NCBI GenBank assembly: GCA_016188705.1
Contig: JACPHH010000022.1
Span: 1 to 64,000 of the forward strand
Direction of reading: 5' to 3'
DNA from: Candidatus Peregrinibacteria bacterium
GTDB taxonomy: Bacteria; Patescibacteriota; Gracilibacteria; UBA1369; JACRIC01
DNA: 64,000 nt
Shown here: piece after piece, positions 27,524 to 36,791 of the stretch
How the letters are laid out: each line of letters begins with the position of its first letter
How positions within the stretch are numbered: position 1 is the stretch's first letter
Notes under the pieces: model-generated
Seen by the model: only the letters and a program-made list of their open reading frames with translations
Told to the model about the DNA's origin: nothing
The model's database searches: none
Position numbers and translations under genes: made by a program

Positions 27524-28702
27524 ATGCAGCTAAAGATCAAAGGAGCTGGTTATTTTAATCCTGCAAATGTTTCATCTTCAGGATTAAAAAGAACAACCAC
27601 TCCTGTCCCTGAAGGCCCCTTGCCAATGACTCCTTTAGAGCAAGCTTTTAAGAGAGACCTAATCCATGTAGATCCTTCTGATGTTCCCCCATATGAGATG
27701 CAGTCTGTTCACAGTACTTTTGCTCCAGTTGGTGGCATGACATTAGAAGCAGCACTGAATGATCAACGTATGTTTAGACATTTGACTAATGCTGGTATGC
27801 CAGCTAACAGACCATTGGCAGCTTATAGATATAGCGATTTAAATTTGGATGGCAAGCCAATGGGCGTTAGTATTTCCGAGCTTCCGCCTGGAGCGCTCGC
27901 TATTACCCCTTATGATATCTACATTGCTTGGTATGGTGAGCAACTTGATCCAGAATCCTTGGAGTTTCTTAAAAAATATTCTTCAAGAAACGAAAATTTT
28001 TCAATTTCTAACCCAGAACACAGACTGGAAGTCATTTCCACATTGGGTAAAGTAGCAGGACAAGCCATCTTAGACTTTTCTCTAAAAGCAGGACTTTACC
28101 GATTTTCAGGTAGCCCTGATAACTGGAACATACAAAATGATACCACTCGACCCTTCTTTTTTTCTGACGTAGATACTTCTAGAACTCTTGATTCTATTAA
28201 TGCCCCTCAACGAGCTTGGGAAACTATCAGAAATTTAATTACAGCAATTCATCAATGGGTTTACTTTTTCATCCCTTCTCTCACTTACAAAGAAAGTGGA
28301 TATTCACCTCCAATGCTTCAAGACAATGATTTTGTCATGCAGTTGCTTACTGGATTTTTCCCTAACGCTTCTCAAGAAGCAATTAGGAGTATTTCCTCAA
28401 GAATATGGAAATTTTTAGCCCCGGTATTTAACGATGCAAAAGGATGTGAGAATGTGCCTCTTCGGGGTGGGGAATATGTACTACAAAGGCACTATCCAAG
28501 ACCTATTTTTTATTTAGTCTTACTCAATTTATTAATCGACTTGATACAAAATTCAGAATTACAGAAGCATTTTATCGAATCTGATACTACTATAACAGGC
28601 ATAAGTAATTATATCGGACTTAGTGTTGAACATGTTACACACAAGCAATTCTTCGAGAATTATTCTTCTCAAAGAGTTTTTGAACTTATTGAGCAGGTAT
28701 GA
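27524..28702 (+). CDS. Protein of unknown function, possible kinase-like/SelO-like fold; likely 5'-truncated
   Basis: 392 aa from the first ATG; frame open to the stop at 27383-27385. LKIKGAGY and SPDNWNIQ...FFFSDVDTSR are weakly kinase-like. Confidence 0.55.
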   Translation: MQLKIKGAGYFNPANVSSSGLKRTTTPVPEGPLPMTPLEQAFKRDLIHVDPSDVPPYEMQSVHSTFAPVGGMTLEAALNDQRMFRHLTNAGMPANRPLAAYRYSDLNLDGKPMGVSISELPPGALAITPYDIYIAWYGEQLDPESLEFLKKYSSRNENFSISNPEHRLEVISTLGKVAGQAILDFSLKAGLYRFSGSPDNWNIQNDTTRPFFFSDVDTSRTLDSINAPQRAWETIRNLITAIHQWVYFFIPSLTYKESGYSPPMLQDNDFVMQLLTGFFPNASQEAIRSISSRIWKFLAPVFNDAKGCENVPLRGGEYVLQRHYPRPIFYLVLLNLLIDLIQNSELQKHFIESDTTITGISNYIGLSVEHVTHKQFFENYSSQRVFELIEQV

Positions 28703-28711
28703 GTCATACCC

Positions 28712-29719
28712 TCAATCCTCTACCACTATTTGACTTAACTTTGCACAGAAATCGCATGCTCCTTTATATTCTTCGGTCTGTGGCTTTGCAAAATTCGCTT
28801 TACCACAACTAATCATTACAGCTAAAATTATTTCAGATATTTCTATTTTTAATAGACAAGAATCATGAAAAACAGTTTTTCCGGTTCCTGGCTTTGAAGC
28901 AGTAACAACTTGATTAGGCAAATTCGCCGTTAACCGTTTTCTAGAACCTATTGCTAATGCAACTTTAAGATATCTTGGAACAAGTGATAAATTTCGTCTT
29001 AAAACACGTTGCAACCCCTTCCAGTTCAAGTGAGATACCATGAATTTTAGTTTTTCTTGAGCGGTTCCACGGCTAGCAGTAAGAATATATTGACACTCTG
29101 ATGCCCACTTCGAAGTGTCTTGTGAATGGTCTTCCACAGAGAGTCCACTACTCATACTTTCATATATGCGTGTGACATCATTGGTTGTTGTGACATTATT
29201 TTCTCCATGCTCTCGTTGAGAGGGGGAAGCCATCATCGGCACTAACATTTGAGTGTTTTTAGCACCTGTTTCTAAAATAAATTTTTGAATCTCATCTATC
29301 GAAACAATGTCAATAATCATATTGGCGGCAATATTATCTGAATAAGCCATCATAAGATATATAAGCTCATCGAGTTTAAGCTCAATCGGAGGAGCCATAT
29401 ACTTTAAAAGACCAGAGCCTTCAACATGGTTACTAGACCGCATGGTAAATAAATCGTCACGGTCAATATCACCATCAGTAATTCTTTTCATTACTGCCCC
29501 AAATATGTAAAGCTTTATTAAGCTTGCTGCAGGGCGGATAACATCACCATTCCAACTAAATGATTGTCTTTTATCAGGCTTAGTACATGTAACACTAATA
29601 TCAAAATTAAATCGTTGCTGATAAGTTAAAATTAATTCGCGTAGTCTGTCAGTCTTACTGTCCCAAATTTCCCCTCTATCTTCGTCAACCTCAGGATGTT
29701 CAGTTTTTTCATTAGTCAT
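28712..29719 (-). CDS. Class A beta-lactamase-like serine hydrolase without obvious signal peptide
   Basis: SLIK (SxxK), YSDNIAAN (SDN), SKPGTGK (KTG-like). Confidence 0.75.
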   Translation of the reverse strand: MTNEKTEHPEVDEDRGEIWDSKTDRLRELILTYQQRFNFDISVTCTKPDKRQSFSWNGDVIRPAASLIKLYIFGAVMKRITDGDIDRDDLFTMRSSNHVEGSGLLKYMAPPIELKLDELIYLMMAYSDNIAANMIIDIVSIDEIQKFILETGAKNTQMLVPMMASPSQREHGENNVTTTNDVTRIYESMSSGLSVEDHSQDTSKWASECQYILTASRGTAQEKLKFMVSHLNWKGLQRVLRRNLSLVPRYLKVALAIGSRKRLTANLPNQVVTASKPGTGKTVFHDSCLLKIEISEIILAVMISCGKANFAKPQTEEYKGACDFCAKLSQIVVED

Positions 29720-29741
29720 GCTACGATTTTAGCAATCTTAG

Positions 29742-29921
29742 GAGGCCTGAACAATATAACTTTGATTTTTCAAATATCTCTTTCTAAGGCGCGCGGTGAA
29801 GCCTGGCACTGCGCGCCTGCCATGGGCTTATAATCAAAAATTTGTCATTTTTTTAAATTTTTCTTCAAAATAAGTCCGAACATCACTGTAAAAGACCAGC
29901 CAAGTTGTATATTGCGATTTT
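29742..29921 (-). repeat. Family C inverted repeat, right copy (180 bp)
   Basis: GGCCTGAACAATATAACTTTGATTTTTCAAATATCTCTTTCT...GTCCGAACATC...GCGATTTT matches the left copy inverted. Confidence 0.85.
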
Positions 29922-30018
29922 TTCGCGGATTTTTGGTATGGAATTTGCAGGCGGCAAAAAGTGGCTTGCCGCCTGAAAAAACCGTGGGAAATTTCGGTGA
30001 AAAAATTGCAATATACGC
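29905..30018. repeat. Family D palindromic element with central hairpin
   Basis: GTATATTGCGATTTTTTC / GAAAAAATTGCAATATAC arms; centre GGCGGCAA...TTGCCGCC; abuts tRNA-Gln. Confidence 0.7.
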
Positions 30019-30020
30019 AG

Positions 30021-30094
30021 TGGCTGGGGAGGAAGGAGTCGAACCTTCACGTACGGCTTCAAAGACCGCTGTCCTACCATTAGACGACTCCCCA
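30021..30094 (-). tRNA. tRNA-Gln (UUG), CCA encoded
   Basis: TGGGGAGTCGTCTAATGGTAGGACAGCGGTCTTTGAAGCCGTACGTGAAGGTTCGACTCCTTCCTCCCCAGCCA; anticodon loop CTTTGAA. Confidence 0.95.
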
Positions 30095-30144
30095 ATGTCT
30101 GTCTCATTTTACAAGATTTAAAAAAGAGTACAATTGGAAAATAG

Positions 30145-30270
30145 GTACTTGCCAATCGTTTTTTTGAAAAAGAGGGCGGGGACTCCCATTTGAGCGCATA
30201 GCGAAGCGTAGCGAAAATGGAGTCCCCGCCCTCTTTTATCTGAATAAAAAACAACAGCGGTGTGCAGGTA
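30145..30270. repeat. Family B palindromic element, copy B1
   Basis: GAGGGCGGGGACTCCCATTTGAGCGC...AAAATGGAGTCCCCGCCCTC in weaker arms GTACTTGCC...GGTGTGCAGGTA. Confidence 0.85.
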
Positions 30271-30296
30271 CGAAAATAGGTAACTGATCACCGCTT

Positions 30297-31829
30297 CTAG
30301 AGGGCGCTTTCGAGAGCTTTTTTCAAACTATCATTGGAAATTTCATCGGAAACCGCATTTTCATCTTGCCGATACATTTCGGGAATATATTTTTTGTCGA
30401 GAGCTTCGAGGGGCAAATAACCCAGAGGATCAACACGGGCGCCATCTTGAAAAACCTCAAAATGAAGGTGCGCGCCGGTTGTCCTAAGTCCTGAGCCGCG
30501 GGTGCCGGGAATACCGCCTGAAAGCGCAATCATATCACCCTGATGAACAAAATCACCGACATCCACCAAGGAAGCGCTTATATGCCCAAAAACCGTCATA
30601 ACACCTTTTTGATGGGCGATGGCGATATAATTATAGCCGGTATCATTGTCGCGAACCTTTACAACAAGACCGTTGGCTGGCGCGAGAATCGGAGTTTCTT
30701 GTAATGTTGGAATATCCACCGCCCCGTGATCCACTTTAAAAATCTTTTTATATCCAGTATCCGTAAAATAGGCCGATATGCCATTTTTAGGATTTACAGG
30801 CCAAATTTCAAATTTCAAAATATCGCCGCTCTGAAGCTGGGTACTTGAAGAAACCGCCTCAGTTTTAATTTTTAAAATTTCCTGATACTCCTCAGGCGTA
30901 ATGGTATCGCGTAAATTGTTAAGTCGATCATTAAAATAATCGATATTCGAACGAAGAGCGCGAATTTCTTCCGCTACTTCTTCTTGCTGTTTTAAAGTTT
31001 CAGCAAGGAGCGTTTGATAAATCTCCTCTTTGCCTTGAGTGTCCTTCAAAAGCTGTCCTTTGCCGATTTTTTGCGCCTCGAGATTGCTTTGCTGTGCCTC
31101 AAGACTTTTTTGCAGTTTATCAAGTTTTGTCAATTCAGACGTAAGCGAAGCCTTTTTTTCGTCCAGAGCCTTGCGTTCACTTTGCAGGGCGGCGAGAAGC
31201 TGAATCGTTTTAGTTTTAAAAATCGTGTAATATGTTTCCTTTTGAAAAGTTTCGCCGACCGAAGCATCCGAAAGAAAAATTTTGACCACGTTTACGTCAT
31301 CAGAATCCATATACCTCAGATCATGCATGTAGAGCATTTTGAAATAATAGGAAAGGAGGCTCTTATTTCCATCAAGTTCAATTTCCTTTTGCTCAATGTT
31401 CGCGTAGACTTTTTGAATGGTAGTTTCCGTATCAATAATTTTACTTTTTGTCAGAAAAATATTTTGTTCAGAGATGCGTATTTGTCGGTCAATTTCAGCA
31501 ATTTGCTCACTCAAAGTACGAATATCCACCTGCGTTTGAGTAAGTTTTTCCTTGGTTTCGCCCATGTTTTCATCCAAGGATGAAGAATAATTTTCATTTG
31601 AATGAAGCTTCTGGCGGAGTTTTTTAATAATAAGATTATTGCGCAAAAATTCCTGGGAAGATTCCGACAGTGCTTCCTGAGGCGCCGGAGTATCGGAAGA
31701 AGGACTCTGCGCGCTGGCATAAGGAAAACGAGTATAAGTCAAATGAGCATAAGGAAAACTGGTATAGGACAAGAAAATATTGAAAATAATACCCGCAAGA
31801 AAAATAGAAGAAAAGGCTCTTTTTGTCAT
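30297..31829 (-). CDS. EnvC-like coiled-coil M23 metallopeptidase
   Basis: Coiled coil then GAVDIPTLQETPILAPANGLVVKVRDND...GHISASLVDVGDFVHQGDMIALSGG...TGAHLHFEVF. Confidence 0.85.
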   Translation of the reverse strand: MTKRAFSSIFLAGIIFNIFLSYTSFPYAHLTYTRFPYASAQSPSSDTPAPQEALSESSQEFLRNNLIIKKLRQKLHSNENYSSSLDENMGETKEKLTQTQVDIRTLSEQIAEIDRQIRISEQNIFLTKSKIIDTETTIQKVYANIEQKEIELDGNKSLLSYYFKMLYMHDLRYMDSDDVNVVKIFLSDASVGETFQKETYYTIFKTKTIQLLAALQSERKALDEKKASLTSELTKLDKLQKSLEAQQSNLEAQKIGKGQLLKDTQGKEEIYQTLLAETLKQQEEVAEEIRALRSNIDYFNDRLNNLRDTITPEEYQEILKIKTEAVSSSTQLQSGDILKFEIWPVNPKNGISAYFTDTGYKKIFKVDHGAVDIPTLQETPILAPANGLVVKVRDNDTGYNYIAIAHQKGVMTVFGHISASLVDVGDFVHQGDMIALSGGIPGTRGSGLRTTGAHLHFEVFQDGARVDPLGYLPLEALDKKYIPEMYRQDENAVSDEISNDSLKKALESAL

Positions 31830-31951
31830 AGATTTCTTAACAAAAAATACTTCATATTATTATAGCATAAAAATGAAAAAAATACAATTTCGCTTGCATG
31901 ACGAGCTTTCATCTTCTATAATTTTCTAGCAATTATCTTTTATTTACAAGT

Positions 31952-32224
31952 ATGGCACATAAAAAAGCAGGTGGAGCATCGAAAAATAATCGTGATTCCC
32001 AGTCAAAACGACGAGGCGTAAAGGTATTTGAAGGGCAGTCGGTGATTGCGGGAAATATCATTGTTCGACAAAAAGGATCGAAATTTTTTCCAGGAAAAAA
32101 TGTTCAAATGGGCAAAGACTTCACTCTTTTTGCCGTAAAGGAAGGCACGGTGCAATTTTCCGAGAAAAAACAGAAAAAATTTGACGGACGGGTATTTCGA
32201 AATACCTTTGTGCATGTCATGTAA
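31952..32224 (+). CDS. rpmA: 50S ribosomal protein L27
   Basis: [51 protein letters not shown]. Confidence 0.95.
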   Translation: MAHKKAGGASKNNRDSQSKRRGVKVFEGQSVIAGNIIVRQKGSKFFPGKNVQMGKDFTLFAVKEGTVQFSEKKQKKFDGRVFRNTFVHVM

Positions 32225-32236
32225 TCTCACTTTTCC

Positions 32237-32983
32237 GTGAGCGATTTTGAGTTATTTCAGGGTTTTGATGGCGGCGAACAGATCGATCCGGCATCTTTCG
32301 AACGCTTTAAAGAGCGGATGAAAGCCAATGCCGCTCAAATGAAAGCCATTCAAGCAGGGGAGCAGAAGCAGAAGCAAAAAGAAGACAAACTTGTAAAAAT
32401 TCTCCTGAAATTTATCCGCACGAGTCGAAAAAATACACTCGTGCTCCTTATCAGTCGTGTGCTTGAGGAAAATGTGCCGGCCGCTTTTGTGCTCAGCCTG
32501 ATTTTACTCGGAAATGAGGATATTCAAAGAGAAACCGGAATCGCTTTATGTCTCCATAATGGAGACAATGCCGATAGCACGTTTAATAATGAGAGTATTA
32601 ACAAGCAAACTATTAACAATGAAACGGCCAATAATAAAGATGAAGCAATGAGTATTTCAGGAGAAAACCGTCAAATCGCGCATATTTCGGACATGCAAAA
32701 AATGTTACCTTTAAAAATACGTATCGCCATTGATCTCTGGGGAAAAAATATACTGGAAACAGGAAGAGCCAACCCTCACAAAATTCTCCGTACCATACGT
32801 GATCGAGAGAATTTATTAAAAAATGCGGTGTCTCGGCTTACGATTCATGTTATTATCGAATATCTCGAAGAAAATGGGGTTTCCAGCGAAATGAATGTGC
32901 TCAAAGAATTTTCGGAATTTCTTTTAAATGGAGTTATTGATCAGCTCAAAAAACAAATCGAGGGGCAAAAGGAATTGAAGTAA
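32237..32983 (+). CDS. Hypothetical helical protein (GTG start)
   Basis: 248 aa, Asn-rich insert NNESINKQTINNETANNKDEA; starts just after rpmA. Confidence 0.6.
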   Translation: MSDFELFQGFDGGEQIDPASFERFKERMKANAAQMKAIQAGEQKQKQKEDKLVKILLKFIRTSRKNTLVLLISRVLEENVPAAFVLSLILLGNEDIQRETGIALCLHNGDNADSTFNNESINKQTINNETANNKDEAMSISGENRQIAHISDMQKMLPLKIRIAIDLWGKNILETGRANPHKILRTIRDRENLLKNAVSRLTIHVIIEYLEENGVSSEMNVLKEFSEFLLNGVIDQLKKQIEGQKELK

Positions 32984-32987
32984 AAAA

Positions 32988-33063
32988 TGGGACGAACGAC
33001 GGGACTCGAACCCGCAACCACCAGATCCACAATCTGATGCTCTACCATTGAGCTACGTTCGTC
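32988..33063 (-). tRNA. tRNA-His (GUG), CCA encoded, G-1:C73 pair encoded
   Basis: GACGAACGTAGCTCAATGGTAGAGCATCAGATTGTGGATCTGGTGGTTGCGGGTTCGAGTCCCGTCGTTCGTCCCA. Confidence 0.95.
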
Positions 33064-33393
33064 AACTTTCTACAGCCAATCTATTTTAGAATTTATTTTG
33101 ATCGATTTCAAGCAACTTTCGCCCTTTTTGATACTGCTGAGTATCCGAGCGATGAGCTCTCGTCTGCCAGCTATATGTACTTTTTTTTTCAAAGGAAAAA
33201 ATATGGTCCCAAATTTCGTAACGAAAATCTGTTTTTCAGACGCTCCTTAAAATGTTTATGATTGCCATTGAATAAAGCATTTGCCATAATAGGCATGAGA
33301 GTTTTAGAAATTATCCATGCATATGTATTCCACTGTGAATTTCGTGATGAAATGACGTTTTCAAAGGTTCCATAAGTTTTTAACATACATTTT

Positions 33394-34770
33394 ATGGCGA
33401 CTGTGCAACCGCGCACCCTTCAAGGTTTTTTTGACTACTTGCCAGAGGATATGGTCATCCGAAGCCATGTTCGAGACACATGGAGAGATGTTTTTGAACG
33501 ATTCGGATATGGACAACTCGAAACACCGGCGTTGGAATATGCTGATATTTTAAAAGGAAAATACGGGGAAGAGGAAAAGCTCATTTACCAATTTAAAGAC
33601 AGAGGAAACAGGGAAGTGGCGTTGCGATACGATCAAACCGTGCCGCTTGCTCGTGTCATCGCGGAGCATTACAGTAAACTCACATTTCCTTTTAAACGTT
33701 ATGAAATCAACCGTGTTTGGCGGGCCGACGCGGCGAGAAAAGGGCGAAAACGTGAATTTTATCAGTGCGACATCGACATTGTCGGCACAAAAAGTCTTAT
33801 GGCCGACGTTGAAATTATTGCCGTGTTGCATGAAGGATTTAAAGCGCTTGGGCTCAAAGATCACGTTATTTCCATCAATAATCGAAAAATCATTGATGGA
33901 TTTATCGCTACTTTGAAGATTCCTGAAGAAAAACAAAGAGAAGTATTTCGATCGATTGATAAATTGGATAAAATCGGAAAAGATGGAGTACTTGAAGAGC
34001 TTGAAAAACGTGGAATTTCCAAAACCGCGATACCAAAAATAATGAATTATCTTAAAATTCAAGAATCAATTGGATTAAAAGATAATCTTTATAAAAAAGG
34101 TACGGCCGATCAAGAATATGAGCAAGATTTCAAAAAAATATTGAAACAGATGGAATTTGCGGAAAAAGGGAAAGAAGGGGTTCGAGAAATTGAGGAGATG
34201 CTCCATTATGCCGACGTGTATGGAATCGACAGAAAACATTTTAAAATTGATCCGAGTTTAGTCCGTGGACTCGATTATTACACGGGTTCTATTTTCGAAA
34301 TTCGCGTACCTTCATTTGGACTCACGTCTCTGGCTGGTGGAGGGCGCTATGACGGGCTTATTGGCATGTTCGCAGGCAAGGAAATTCCAGCCGTGGGGGT
34401 TGGAATAGGCTTTGAACCCATTTGCATGGCGCTGCAGGAGCTCGATTTAGGGCCAAAGGATGCGAATACGACGCAGGTATTAGTGACGATTTTTTCCGAA
34501 GAATATGTCAAAGAATCTTATGAAATGACGCGTTTTTTAAGAAAACATGAAATTCGCACGGAGCTTTGGTTGGATAAAAACACAAAACTCGGGAAACAAT
34601 TTCAATACGCCGATCGAAAATCCATACCATACGCGATCGTGATCGGTCCTGAAGAAAAAACTTCAGGAATGGTTGTGGTGAAAAATATGAAAACAGGCGA
34701 GCAGCAAAGCATCCCAAGTAAAGATGTTTTAAAAGCCTTAGAATCCATTGTTATTCAAAAAAAACGGTGA
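33394..34770 (+). CDS. hisS: Histidyl-tRNA synthetase
   Basis: ALRYDQTVPLARVIAEH, REFYQCDIDIVG, LVRGLDYYTGSIFEI. Confidence 0.95.
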   Translation: MATVQPRTLQGFFDYLPEDMVIRSHVRDTWRDVFERFGYGQLETPALEYADILKGKYGEEEKLIYQFKDRGNREVALRYDQTVPLARVIAEHYSKLTFPFKRYEINRVWRADAARKGRKREFYQCDIDIVGTKSLMADVEIIAVLHEGFKALGLKDHVISINNRKIIDGFIATLKIPEEKQREVFRSIDKLDKIGKDGVLEELEKRGISKTAIPKIMNYLKIQESIGLKDNLYKKGTADQEYEQDFKKILKQMEFAEKGKEGVREIEEMLHYADVYGIDRKHFKIDPSLVRGLDYYTGSIFEIRVPSFGLTSLAGGGRYDGLIGMFAGKEIPAVGVGIGFEPICMALQELDLGPKDANTTQVLVTIFSEEYVKESYEMTRFLRKHEIRTELWLDKNTKLGKQFQYADRKSIPYAIVIGPEEKTSGMVVVKNMKTGEQQSIPSKDVLKALESIVIQKKR

Positions 34771-34792
34771 GCAAATACATACTTTTAAAAAT

Positions 34793-34819
34793 CCCCTCGG
34801 CATAAAAATGCGGAGGGGA
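34793..34819. terminator. Hairpin downstream of hisS, terminator-like on the minus strand
   Basis: CCCCTC-GGCATAAAAATGCG-GAGGGG followed on the minus strand by ATTTTTAAAA. Confidence 0.5.
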
Positions 34820-34860
34820 AAATGTTTGAGAGCATAAGGAATAAGGAAGTTTTAACTGCC

Positions 34861-35346
34861 TTATCCTCGCCCTTGTATATGAAAAGGCAATCGTATGGAG
34901 CGTATATCATTTCTGATTCCTCGATGCGTTCGTATTTCTTGAGAAATCCGTCCTTGAACGCGATTTATTTTTTCAATCCAGATATTTTTGAGTACTTCGC
35001 CTGCTGAACTCATTTTCATAAGTTTCATAATATCCCATATATAAATCCAGATAAGAAAGGCAGAATATGATTTTTCAATGAAAGAGGTTTGCCTCGAGTT
35101 TTCCTGATGAGGATGACGACGATTGCCACGATGATTGACGTGACAATCTTCATTGAAACAACGGTTGTTCGGAAAAAGACTCGTACGCCGATCGATCAAA
35201 TCACAATGATTTTTTTGTAAACAATTCTTTTGTAAAATCTCCTCAATTCGTTCGAAATGAGCCTCAATTCTATCGCAAAGAGGATTTCGACGAAGCGAAT
35301 TTTCAAGGGCGCAGTGAGTTCTGTTGTAAAAAGAAGAGAGTGTCAT
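34861..35346 (-). CDS. Hypothetical His/Asn/Arg-rich protein
   Basis: 161-aa ORF filling the gap between hisS and the metalloprotease gene; no recognised family. Confidence 0.35.
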   Translation of the reverse strand: MTLSSFYNRTHCALENSLRRNPLCDRIEAHFERIEEILQKNCLQKNHCDLIDRRTSLFPNNRCFNEDCHVNHRGNRRHPHQENSRQTSFIEKSYSAFLIWIYIWDIMKLMKMSSAGEVLKNIWIEKINRVQGRISQEIRTHRGIRNDIRSIRLPFHIQGRG

Positions 35347-35422
35347 GAAAAAATGTGAAAAATGAAGTTATTCGAAGGATAAAAAAATGCTAAAAACTGA
35401 TGTCGTTGTAAAAATGTAAATT

Positions 35423-36250
35423 TTACTGAAAAGAATAGGGGAGTTTCGTAATGTCATACGTTCTCTCGGAAAGAGAAGGAAGCGAGAATGAATCGGCATA
35501 ATACTCTTTTTGAAAAACGAATTTTTGCATGGAGTCGTATTTTTGCGCCAAAATCGGATCAAACGCCGTGAGATAACGAAATTCCGGACCATGAAGGATG
35601 TAATAGACATAGGTTTCGGCAAAATCTTCAAACGGGTCTGTGGCGCCATATTCCGAGACAAAATGGAGTATGTTTTCGTCTTTTTTAGCCGCTACGGCAG
35701 ACCAACTTAAAGTATAGAAGGAAAGACTCTTGTCATCTCGGTACAGAGGGTTTTTCCCATCATAAAACGGACTTTTTCCGGCATATAAATGACCCTGAAA
35801 GAGGCCTGTATCGACAATATGGCCTATTTCATGCAGAAAAACGGCCTTTAACTCATCATCCGTAACATTGACGCAGCGAATGGTTATCTGATTGCCGCCA
35901 CCGAGACCGCGACGGATTTCAGGATCAAAGCTGAAGGTCAAACGTTTAAGTTGACTGAGATGTTTACGAGGCACATACGAAAAAGCCTCAAATACGGTAT
36001 TTTCGCAGCTCTCAAGTTCGGAAGGGGTATAATCACCCTGAACGCTGATTTGGAGGCCGTTTTTTTTGGCATACACGTCGAATTGAGGCGAACCTGTATT
36101 TTTAAGGTCAGAAAGGGCGCCGCCGGCATTTGGTATTTCTAGCAGGGAAGTAGTCGGTACTTCATGGGCAGCGGGAAAATAAGATGAAGTAAAGAGAACA
36201 TGAAGGAGGAAGAGAGCAAAAACCAAATTGAGAGAGATGAGCAACTTCAT
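35423..36250 (-). CDS. Secreted putative zinc metalloprotease
   Basis: N-terminal signal-like helix; FLHEIGHIVDTGLFQ (HExxH). Confidence 0.7.
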   Translation of the reverse strand: MKLLISLNLVFALFLLHVLFTSSYFPAAHEVPTTSLLEIPNAGGALSDLKNTGSPQFDVYAKKNGLQISVQGDYTPSELESCENTVFEAFSYVPRKHLSQLKRLTFSFDPEIRRGLGGGNQITIRCVNVTDDELKAVFLHEIGHIVDTGLFQGHLYAGKSPFYDGKNPLYRDDKSLSFYTLSWSAVAAKKDENILHFVSEYGATDPFEDFAETYVYYILHGPEFRYLTAFDPILAQKYDSMQKFVFQKEYYADSFSLPSLSERTYDITKLPYSFQ

Positions 36251-36441
36251 GGAAAAAAGTTAAGGACTCTCTTTTGGTTTTTATTTTTAGGAAACCATGA
36301 TAAATATGATTTCTACGATTTTGTAGAGCGATTCTTCAAGGAAAAACAAAATAGCATAAAATATATTTTATGTCAAGAAAGAAATTGACAAAAAACTTAA
36401 ATTACGCTAATCATAATTTATATATTTTTTAAAATAATTAT

Positions 36442-36717
36442 ATGAATGAAGAACCTTCAGAAGGTAGTTGTATTAAAATACCTTCTTATGCACAAGATAT
36501 AAGTATAAATAATGTGGTTCTTTCACCAGGCAATGCTCTAGTGTTTGAAACATACTGTAAGTTAATTGGTCTTGTTCCTGTGAAAACACCGAATGGTTAT
36601 TATATTGCATCTGTTTTTCCATTGTCGGACGACGCAAAAAAAAGATTAGAAAAAATACTCGACGATATTGCCAATAATTTTTCTCCCAGCATGACCATAG
36701 AATTCATTTCGAAATAG
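36442..36717 (+). CDS. Hypothetical protein
   Basis: 91-aa ORF, good start context, no overlapping alternative. Confidence 0.5.
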   Translation: MNEEPSEGSCIKIPSYAQDISINNVVLSPGNALVFETYCKLIGLVPVKTPNGYYIASVFPLSDDAKKRLEKILDDIANNFSPSMTIEFISK

Positions 36718-36791
36718 CATACATTAAAATTGCCCAGGTAGAGGTTTTCGAGAGTGAGTGACGAATAAATTGGAGGTAAAAATGGGATACT

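Noticed and set aside
29883-30254. 123-aa minus-strand ORF across tRNA-Gln and repeats
   Set aside because: Runs through a tRNA gene and palindromic repeats; not credible as a protein.
30145-30270. Family B hairpin as an ordinary rho-independent terminator
   Set aside because: It recurs nearly identically at three loci, has outer arms beyond the GC stem and occurs in both orientations, so a repeat family fits better than a simple terminator.
31014-31583. 189-aa plus-strand ORF
   Set aside because: Antisense to the M23 coiled-coil gene; Phe/Leu-rich sequence typical of shadow ORFs.
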